Assembly: GCA_945878495.1 (NCBI GenBank)
Contig: CAMCTP010000052.1
Coordinates: forward strand, 1-6,143
Direction of reading: 5' to 3'
Length of the DNA stretch: 6,143 bases
Source of the DNA: Rickettsia typhi
GTDB taxonomy: Bacteria > Pseudomonadota > Alphaproteobacteria > Rickettsiales > Deianiraeaceae
Positions 1 to 5,375 of this stretch are shown here, piece by piece. Numbering within the stretch: the stretch's first letter is position 1; each line of letters opens with the position of its first letter. The translations under genes were made by a program, and so were the position numbers. A model generated the notes under the pieces. It had not been told where the DNA came from and did not search any database. It saw nothing but the letters and a program-made list of their open reading frames with translations.

Positions 1-2340
1 ACAACAAGGCCTGAAACTCTTTTTGGATGTAGCTTTGTTGCTATTTCGCCAAATCATCCAATCGCAATTAATTTAGCGAAAACAAATCAAACAATCCAAG
101 ATTTCATCGATGAATGTAATAAAGGTAGCGTAAGCGAAGCAGACCTTGCCGTCAAAGAAAAACAAGGTATTTTCACAGGAATTTACGCCATAAACCCAGT
201 TGAAAAAATTGCAAATACTGGAAAAATATCAAAAATTCCGGTTTATATAGCGAATTTCGTATTAATGGATTATGGAACCGGTGCGATATTTGGATGTCCA
301 GCACATGATGAAAGAGACTTTGAATTTGCAAAAAAATATAATCTTGATATCAAAAGAGTGCTATTTAGTAATCCAGATTCTATAATTGAATCTGATAGAT
401 TTTATATGAGATATCTCGGACAAGACGACCTAAAAGACCTTGAAAAACTTCATTCTGATCAAGAGGATTCCGATTTATTTAAGGTGTGCGATCTCGATCC
501 ACAGAGACATATCGATTCAGCGAAAGCGAAATTCGGCATGGCAATTATTGATAAAAAAAGTGGTGAATTTATCGGTCGTGCTTCAATTTGTAATTTTGAC
601 AATCAAAATGGCGATAGATTTATCACGACACAAGAGCGAGAAATTACATATTTTATAGCAAAAAAATATCGTGGAAAAGGTATTGGCTTCGAGGTTTCAA
701 AGCTTTTATGCGATTTTGCTTTTAACAATCTAGGATTGGAAAATATAGCAGCTGTAACAGATTTTTCAAATCAAATAAGTGAAAAAATTCTTCTAAATAC
801 AGGATTCAAATTCATCGCAGAATCTGAAATAGCTGACTATGGCAAGGAGAGATTTTTTCAATTAAGCAAAAATGACTTCAAACAAAAATATCCGAATGTA
901 ATAGATTTTTCTGAAGACGGCGATATATTGAAAAACTCATATTTTTTGAATGGATTAAACTCACATGAAGCAAAAGAAGAAATGATCGCTGAAATAGAAA
1001 AATACAATATTGGATCAGGGAAAACAACTTACAGACTAAAGGATTGGGGGGTTTCTCGTCAAAGATATTGGGGGTGCCCTATTCCAATGATTCATTGTCA
1101 AAATTGCGGATCTGTAGCGGAAAAAATAGAAAACTTACCAGTCAAACTACCAGAGTCGGTCGTCTTCGACGGCAAGGGTAATCCTTTAGCAAAAAATTCA
1201 GAATTTTTAAATTGTAAATGTCCGAAATGCGGAGCTAGTGCTACCAGAGAAAGCGACACTCTTGATACATTTTTCGATTCATCGTGGTATTTTGCAAGAT
1301 TTTTAGATAATAAAAACCAAACCCAGCCATTTAACAAAAAAATTGTCAGTGAATTAATGTCAGTTGATCAATACATAGGCGGGGCTGAACATGCCGTTTT
1401 GCATTTGCTTTATGCTAGATTTTTCACAAAAGCGTTATGCGATATAGGATATCTTGACTCAAAAACCAGAGAGCCATTTACAAATTTGTTCAATCAGGGA
1501 ATGGTCTTGCACGAAATATATAAAGACAAGGATACCGGAAAATATTTGTTCCCAAATGAGGTTTATAAAACTTCTGATGGTGTTTTTGCTAACATTACAA
1601 CGAAATCCGAAGTTCAAGTTTTTGAACCAACGAAAATGAGTAAATCAAAGAAAAATGTTGTCGATCCAGATGACATGATAGAAACCTTTGGAGCCGATGC
1701 TGTAAGGCTTTTTATGACATCTGACTCACCGGTTGATAAAGATTTTCCTTGGTCAGAAAGCGGAATTAGAGCTGCTGCGAAATATCTAAATCGCTTATAC
1801 AGAACAGCAATCATGGTAAATGATTTAAAATCTAATGCTCAAAAAGCAGATGATGAATCTTGTGGTTTAACAAAAAAAATCATCAAGGAATCTCATAAAT
1901 TAATATACTTTGCATCTCGAGAAATGCAGAATTTTGGATTTAATAAAATAATTGCAAAATCACGTGAATTGCACAATCTTATTGATGAATCTAAATATGA
2001 TAAAAACTACACCAATGCTATAATTTTTGGACTTGAATCAATCACCAAAGTCTTGTATCCTATAATACCTCACATTGCAAATGAAATAGCTGAAATAATT
2101 GGGTTTCAAGCCAATAAATATCCTGAATATGATAAAAATCTAATAGCAGAAAATGAATTTTCAATCGCAGTTCAGGTTAATGGAAAATTACGTGGAGAAG
2201 TTGTAATGTCGGGAAGTTTTACTGAAAATGATGTATTTTTAGCGGCACAAAAAAATGAGTCTGTTATGAAATATATCGATGGAAAAGAGATAAAAAAGGT
2301 GATCTTTGTTCCAAATAAAATACTCAGTATTGTTGTATAA
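1..2340 (+). CDS. leuS: Leucyl-tRNA synthetase with internal GNAT domain (5' partial)
   Basis: Class I synthetase that charges tRNA-Leu with leucine in the cytoplasm and hydrolyses mischarged products. The frame is open from base 1, so the ATG at 265 is internal; 779 residues are visible and roughly 240 N-terminal ones, with the HIGH motif, lie outside. Seen, numbering from base 1: the threonine-rich editing peptide TTRPETLFG (1-9); GTGAIFGCPAHDERD with the conserved editing aspartate (D103); a GNAT insert (about 123-297); DWGVSRQRYWG; a Cys-rich, probably zinc-binding module (C366, C369, C407, C410, with an extra C405); the KMSKS loop (545-549); and a C-terminal tRNA-binding domain containing VQVNGKLRG. 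The estimated full length, just over 1000 residues, exceeds the usual 830-870 by about the size of the insert. It shares one base with the next gene (TAATG). Identity as LeuRS is very secure. Confidence 0.97.
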   Translation, partial: TTRPETLFGCSFVAISPNHPIAINLAKTNQTIQDFIDECNKGSVSEADLAVKEKQGIFTGIYAINPVEKIANTGKISKIPVYIANFVLMDYGTGAIFGCPAHDERDFEFAKKYNLDIKRVLFSNPDSIIESDRFYMRYLGQDDLKDLEKLHSDQEDSDLFKVCDLDPQRHIDSAKAKFGMAIIDKKSGEFIGRASICNFDNQNGDRFITTQEREITYFIAKKYRGKGIGFEVSKLLCDFAFNNLGLENIAAVTDFSNQISEKILLNTGFKFIAESEIADYGKERFFQLSKNDFKQKYPNVIDFSEDGDILKNSYFLNGLNSHEAKEEMIAEIEKYNIGSGKTTYRLKDWGVSRQRYWGCPIPMIHCQNCGSVAEKIENLPVKLPESVVFDGKGNPLAKNSEFLNCKCPKCGASATRESDTLDTFFDSSWYFARFLDNKNQTQPFNKKIVSELMSVDQYIGGAEHAVLHLLYARFFTKALCDIGYLDSKTREPFTNLFNQGMVLHEIYKDKDTGKYLFPNEVYKTSDGVFANITTKSEVQVFEPTKMSKSKKNVVDPDDMIETFGADAVRLFMTSDSPVDKDFPWSESGIRAAAKYLNRLYRTAIMVNDLKSNAQKADDESCGLTKKIIKESHKLIYFASREMQNFGFNKIIAKSRELHNLIDESKYDKNYTNAIIFGLESITKVLYPIIPHIANEIAEIIGFQANKYPEYDKNLIAENEFSIAVQVNGKLRGEVVMSGSFTENDVFLAAQKNESVMKYIDGKEIKKVIFVPNKILSIVV
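367..891 (+). other. GNAT (RimJ/RimL-type) acetyltransferase domain inserted in the LeuRS editing domain
   Basis: This marks a domain inside leuS, not a separate gene. Between the editing segment ending in NLDIKRVL and the editing strand that resumes at about IDFSEDGDILKNS, E. coli LeuRS has only a short variable loop. Here about 175 residues intervene and read as a full GNAT fold. The order is: a strand-1 start resembling the RimJ/RimL 'TERLxLR' opening (ESDRFYMRYL); a central strand with EFIGRASI; EREITYFIAKKYRGKGIG, where RGKGIG fits the acetyl-CoA pyrophosphate-binding consensus R/Q-x-x-G-x-G/A (R224 to G229, bases 670-687); the following helix; and NIAAVTD...NQISEKILLNTGFKF, the motif-B strand and helix. 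There is no stop or frameshift, and base composition resembles the flanks. Family RimJ/RimL (Acetyltransf_3) is inferred from motifs; the acceptor substrate is unknown. Boundaries are good to about 10 residues. Confidence 0.9.
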
Positions 2341-3614
2341 TGATGTTTAAATTCCTAAAACAAATTTTTCAGTGTATTATCTGTGAAAGAAGTATAATAC
2401 TGAAATCCGAAAGAAGAATTCATACAATAAAGCTAAAAAAAACTCATCAAATTTTAGTTCTGATATTAACAATATTTTTACTATCAATTCTAACTGGATT
2501 CTTTTTTAATGGCATTAGACTTTACAAAAAAGCAAATAAAAAGCAAAATATGATAAACTCAATTATGCAAAGCGAAGATTCCGCAAGATCTGAGTTAAAA
2601 ACTATGATCGACCAACTGGATGCCTTAAATGAATATTTATCAACTGTTAAAAAAACCAATACCATTATCGCAAAAAATCCAGAAAAAGAATATAAAAATG
2701 ATAAAAATTCTTCCAATAATAATCATGATGAAATGTTAGATCAATCGACAAAAGAAGAAGATTCTTTTTTTGAGACAATAGAAATACCAGAAAATCCTGT
2801 TCTTGCATCACAAGACAAACCTGATTTAAATGCTATATCAAACTCCTCTGCCAATATTCAACAAGGTTCTGTTTTACATTTATCAAGTGAATTAAAAAAA
2901 AAAATAGATCAATCATATAAATTTATCGAAGGCAGATACATTTATTTGGTGAACCTACTTTCAAAAATAAATCTTTATAACTGCCAAGGAGTTAACTCTT
3001 CGTGGATCGCAAGAACTTTTGCAGATGCGGAAAATCTTGTTAGCTCTGCATTCGGAGCAAAAGATGGTGACAGACTGATAAAGATTATTAAAATGAAAAT
3101 TTGTAGCAAGGGTGTTATACAAAAACTTGAAAACGACTATAAATTAATGCAAAAAATTCCGGATCAAAAAATTGAATTTATCAAAACCTTGCCAAAGCTA
3201 GAAAAAATCGTAGAAAACATACCACTTGGCACTCCAATGCATGGTAGAATGTCTAGCGGAATGGGCCATAGAGTTGACCCTGTTACTAGAAAATCGGGAG
3301 TTTTTCATGCCGGACAAGATATTGCTGCGCCAATCGGTACCCCAATATATACAAAAGCTACCGGAACGGTAATAAGATCTGGGTGGTTTAGTGGATATGG
3401 ATTATGTGTTGATATCAAGCATGATTTTGGCATAATTACAAGATATGGACATCTAAAATCTTCTTTAGTTAGAGTTGGCCAAAGTGTTATAGATGGATCT
3501 ATGATAGCAAAAGAAGGAAATTCTGGAAAATCAACAGGACCGCATTTGCATTATGAAATAAGAGTGAACAATGCGCCAATAAATCCAAAGAAGTTTATGT
3601 TTGTAAAAAAATAA
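2340..3614 (+). CDS. Membrane-anchored M23 (LytM-type) metallopeptidase
   Basis: Likely a zinc endopeptidase that cuts peptidoglycan cross-links in the periplasm. The 424-residue order is: a basic, probably cytoplasmic tail (1-36); one membrane segment (about 37-56) acting as a signal anchor; a predicted coiled coil (about 60-110); an Asn/Asp/Glu/Ser-rich linker (about 112-175); a helical region; and a C-terminal M23 domain (about 297-424). All M23 zinc ligands are visible: H323 and D327 in HAGQD, and H404 in HLHYE. The accessory histidines H371 (YGH) and H402 are present, as is the GHRVDP motif, so the enzyme should be active rather than a degenerate activator like EnvC or NlpD. The start ATG overlaps the leuS stop (TAATG); a second ATG at 2343 is equally possible. 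No Shine-Dalgarno is visible, suggesting translational coupling. A bactofilin gene follows, a recurrent partnership that points to a role in cell shape or local wall remodelling. Confidence 0.93.
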   Translation: MMFKFLKQIFQCIICERSIILKSERRIHTIKLKKTHQILVLILTIFLLSILTGFFFNGIRLYKKANKKQNMINSIMQSEDSARSELKTMIDQLDALNEYLSTVKKTNTIIAKNPEKEYKNDKNSSNNNHDEMLDQSTKEEDSFFETIEIPENPVLASQDKPDLNAISNSSANIQQGSVLHLSSELKKKIDQSYKFIEGRYIYLVNLLSKINLYNCQGVNSSWIARTFADAENLVSSAFGAKDGDRLIKIIKMKICSKGVIQKLENDYKLMQKIPDQKIEFIKTLPKLEKIVENIPLGTPMHGRMSSGMGHRVDPVTRKSGVFHAGQDIAAPIGTPIYTKATGTVIRSGWFSGYGLCVDIKHDFGIITRYGHLKSSLVRVGQSVIDGSMIAKEGNSGKSTGPHLHYEIRVNNAPINPKKFMFVKK

Positions 3615-3627
3615 CAAATTCTCATCT

Positions 3628-3658
3628 TTGTATTGCAATTTATATTAAATAATATATT
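3628..3658 (+). promoter_or_regulatory. Weak candidate promoter for the bactofilin operon
   Basis: In the 67-base gap before the bactofilin, TTGTAT (3628-3633) and TATATT (3653-3658) resemble sigma-70 -35 and -10 boxes, but the 19-base spacer is longer than ideal; TTGCAA (3633-3638) would give a 14-base spacer, which is too short. The -10-like box overlaps the hairpin described at 3641-3662, so at most one reading of these bases is likely to be right. The gap is the only non-coding room in which a promoter for the downstream three genes could sit. Confidence 0.2.
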
Positions 3659-3662
3659 TTTT
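3641..3662 (+). terminator. Possible weak intrinsic terminator after the M23 gene
   Basis: TATATT (3641-3646), loop AAAT, AATATA (3651-3656) form a perfect six-pair inverted repeat followed at once by six T (3657-3662), 26 bases past the M23 stop. The geometry is that of an intrinsic terminator, but the stem has no G-C pair, so it would be unstable, and such sequences arise by chance in AT-rich gaps. If real, it would only partly separate leuS-M23 from the bactofilin genes. Confidence 0.3.
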
Positions 3663-3681
3663 ACCAAAATACACTTCTACA

Positions 3682-4041
3682 ATGAATAAAAAAATAAAAC
3701 TTACATCCAATGAACAAGATTCAATAACAATAATAGGTAAAAATTTCGCAATAAAAGGAGATGTTATATCTAATACCGGAGATGTCGATATACTTGGGAT
3801 TGTTAACGGAAATTGCAAGATAAAAAAACTATTAATAAGAGAAGATGGAGTTTTAAATGGCAATATAAAATCTGAACATTTAATAATACAAGGAAGGGTA
3901 AATGGAAATATTGATGCAGAAAAAGTATCCATACTAGCAACAGGCAGAGTTTTTGGTGATATTTTTTATAAAGTGCTAAAGATAGAAGATGGTGCTATGA
4001 TAGAAGGTAGCGTGAAGAAAAATAATGTTGTTGTTAAGTAA
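3682..4041 (+). CDS. Bactofilin family protein
   Basis: Bactofilins (formerly DUF583) are small proteins that polymerise without nucleotide into membrane-associated filaments and scaffold cell-wall enzymes. This one has 119 residues, normal for the family. After a short polar N-terminal tail, residues about 15-115 show the beta-helix pattern of alternating hydrophobic residues with glycine turns: ITIIGKNFAIKGDV, VDILGIVNGN, LLIREDGVLNGNI, LIIQGRVNGNI, GRVFGDI, LKIEDGAMIEGSV. That pattern identifies the family without needing catalytic residues. There is no membrane segment, so it is presumably cytoplasmic and membrane-apposed. The ATG follows a 67-base gap and has no evident Shine-Dalgarno. 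The adjacent upstream M23 peptidase, the typical partner of bactofilins, suggests that the filament positions that hydrolase. The stop overlaps the next start (TAATG). Confidence 0.93.
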   Translation: MNKKIKLTSNEQDSITIIGKNFAIKGDVISNTGDVDILGIVNGNCKIKKLLIREDGVLNGNIKSEHLIIQGRVNGNIDAEKVSILATGRVFGDIFYKVLKIEDGAMIEGSVKKNNVVVK

Positions 4042-4811
4042 TGTATCGAATAAATCAAGCAATATCAAGAATGGGAATAGCTACACGAAGAGAAGCTGAT
4101 CGTCTCATAAAAGATTGTTTTGTAACTCTTAATTCCAATTTGGTTACTGATTTTTCTACTCTTGTTAGAATTGGAGATATAATAATAATTAACAAAAAAT
4201 CATACAAGTTCGCTCCTCCTCCACTGGCGGTTTATATGTTTAACAAGCCGGTTGGTTGCATCACAGGAAGATCTGATCCAAATGGAAGGCCAACTGTTTT
4301 TGATGTAATACCACAAAAATACAACAAATTAATTTCAATCGGTCGTCTTGATTATAACACTCAAGGTTTGTTGCTTTTTACAAATGATGGTGAATTTGCA
4401 AGATTCATGGAGATTCCAAGCAGTGATATGAAAAGAGTCTACTCAGTTCGAGCACACGGATTTTTAAACCCTGAAAAATACGATAAAATTGTCTCCAAGG
4501 CAAGAGAAGGTCTTGTTATAGATGGTGTTAAATACGGAAAAGTCTTGATTAGATTTGAAAATGCTGAAAAAATAATCGCTACAGATAGAAGAACAGCAAA
4601 AAATCACAATCTTCAAGTCACTGTATTCGAAGGTAAAAATAATGAAGTAAGAAAAATAATGGCTAATTTTGGACTAACTGTCAACAGATTAACGAGAAGA
4701 AAATTTGGTGACTTTTTCATCGGAGGTCTTGAAGGTGGGAAAATGGTAAAAGCCGAAATTCCTGTAACAACAATGAATGAATTTAAAAAATATCTCGAAA
4801 CGAATAACTAA
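4041..4811 (+). CDS. rluB: 23S rRNA pseudouridine synthase, RsuA/RluB family
   Basis: Isomerises a uridine in rRNA to pseudouridine; RluB modifies U2605 (E. coli numbering) near the peptidyl-transferase centre of 23S rRNA. The 256-residue chain starts with an S4 RNA-binding domain (about 1-58, RINQAISRMGIATRREADRLI), followed by the RsuA-type catalytic domain. Visible family motifs are FNKPVGCITGRSDPNGRPTVFDVIP (split as FNKPVG and GRPTVFDVIP), then GRLDYNTQGLLLFTNDGE with the catalytic aspartate D104 (codon 4350-4352), and the late motif FEGKNNEVRKIM. The GRPTVFD segment and the length favour RluB over RsuA or RluE/RluF, but the exact target is inferred. Its ATG overlaps the bactofilin stop by one base (TAATG), with no clear Shine-Dalgarno, so it probably depends on coupled translation. 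One base separates its stop from the next start. Confidence 0.93.
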   Translation: MYRINQAISRMGIATRREADRLIKDCFVTLNSNLVTDFSTLVRIGDIIIINKKSYKFAPPPLAVYMFNKPVGCITGRSDPNGRPTVFDVIPQKYNKLISIGRLDYNTQGLLLFTNDGEFARFMEIPSSDMKRVYSVRAHGFLNPEKYDKIVSKAREGLVIDGVKYGKVLIRFENAEKIIATDRRTAKNHNLQVTVFEGKNNEVRKIMANFGLTVNRLTRRKFGDFFIGGLEGGKMVKAEIPVTTMNEFKKYLETNN

Positions 4812-4812
4812 T

Positions 4813-5292
4813 ATGGCAACCGATGAATACGATAAAATTGATAACTTTGAATGCAAGGATTTGCCGGAACAATCAGCCGGAATAAGCAGATCTGCAATTC
4901 AAAATATCACAATACCGGACAATTTTGTCAATAGAAAGGTATCATATTTTACAATAACAGATATAGCGAAAACAAAAATTATCGAACTTTTAAATGGTCG
5001 ATCTACCAAATCTTCCGGTGTAAAAGTTTCAATTCGCTCCAAAGGATGCAGTGGATTATCATATAAAATAGAATTTGCTGACTATGGCGTTAATCTTTTT
5101 GATCAAGATGAAATGGTCGAATTTGAAAGTGATGATAGTAAAATTATTCGTATTTTTATCGATACAAAAGCCTCTTTGTTTATCATTGGAACCGTGATGG
5201 ATTATGAAGTTGAGCAATTTAAAGAGGGTTTTATATTCAAAAATCCAAACGAAAAAGGAAAATGCGGATGCGGCTCTTCGTTTTATGTTTAG
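4813..5292 (+). CDS. A-type iron-sulfur cluster carrier (IscA/SufA/ErpA family)
   Basis: A-type carriers receive an Fe-S cluster from the IscU or SufB scaffold and pass it to apoproteins in the cytoplasm. The 159-residue product has the HesB/IscA core at about 44-159: FTITDIAKTKI, GCSGLSYKIEF, IFIDTKASLFIIGTVMDY, GFIFKNPN and the C-terminal CGCGSSF. All three cluster-binding cysteines are present: C79, C151 and C153. The chosen ATG at 4813 lies one base after the rluB stop; an in-frame ATG at 4777 would overlap rluB by 35 bases and add 12 residues translated from rluB sequence, so it is less likely. Even so, about 43 polar residues with no obvious homology precede the core, whereas family members are usually about 105-120 residues. 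Motifs do not settle IscA versus SufA versus ErpA, so no symbol is given. Confidence 0.92.
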   Translation: MATDEYDKIDNFECKDLPEQSAGISRSAIQNITIPDNFVNRKVSYFTITDIAKTKIIELLNGRSTKSSGVKVSIRSKGCSGLSYKIEFADYGVNLFDQDEMVEFESDDSKIIRIFIDTKASLFIIGTVMDYEVEQFKEGFIFKNPNEKGKCGCGSSFYV

Positions 5293-5309
5293 CAGGGTAG
5301 CTAAATTTA
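5287..5309 (+). terminator. Possible weak hairpin terminator after the Fe-S carrier gene
   Basis: TTTAGC (5288-5293) and GCTAAA (5300-5305) form a perfect six-pair stem, extendable by a G-U pair, around the loop AGGGTA. The stem includes the TAG stop of the preceding gene. It is followed by only TTTAA rather than a proper T run, so termination efficiency would be low. It is plausible because the next gene appears to have its own promoter. Confidence 0.25.
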
Positions 5310-5323
5310 AAATATAAAACTAC

Positions 5324-5351
5324 TTGCGTAATAAAATATTATCAATATAAT
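5324..5351 (+). promoter_or_regulatory. Sigma-70-like promoter for the LRR gene
   Basis: A perfect TATAAT -10 box (5346-5351) lies 16 bases after TTGCGT (5324-5329), which keeps the TTG half of the -35 consensus. Transcription would start near 5358, giving a leader of about 18 bases before the ATG at 5376. AT-richness makes TATAAT by itself common, but the position, spacing and placement in the largest gap of the window support it. Confidence 0.5.
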
Positions 5352-5375
5352 GAAGTTGTAATTATTATATTATTT

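Noticed and set aside
440..658. 72-codon + strand frame inside the GNAT insert
   Set aside because: Out-of-frame shadow; the leuS frame carries clear GNAT motifs over the same bases and the alternative product resembles nothing.
367..891. GNAT region as a separate mobile gene with leuS broken around it
   Set aside because: There is no stop, frameshift, start signal, inverted repeat or target duplication at either junction, and LeuRS continues in the same frame on both sides.
1098..1337. 79-codon minus-strand frame inside leuS
   Set aside because: Antisense to the conserved zinc module and catalytic segments of LeuRS; no recognisable product. The frames at 1454-1639 (+) and 1614-1814 (-) were rejected for the same reason.
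265..2340. ATG at 265 as the start of leuS
   Set aside because: The same frame is open to base 1 and encodes the conserved editing-domain peptide TTRPETLFG, so 265 is an internal methionine and the gene is cut by the window edge.
2522..2716. 64-codon minus-strand frame inside the M23 gene
   Set aside because: Antisense to the coiled-coil and linker region; apparent hydrophobicity is the complement of Lys/Asn-rich codons.
3645..3932. 95-codon minus-strand frame opposite the bactofilin
   Set aside because: Hydrophobic, repetitive product that simply mirrors the bactofilin beta-helix codons; no promoter or homologue recognised.
4777..4812. Upstream ATG for the Fe-S carrier
   Set aside because: It would use 35 bases of rluB coding sequence in another frame and extend an already long N-terminus; ATG 4813 directly after the rluB stop fits the operon spacing better.
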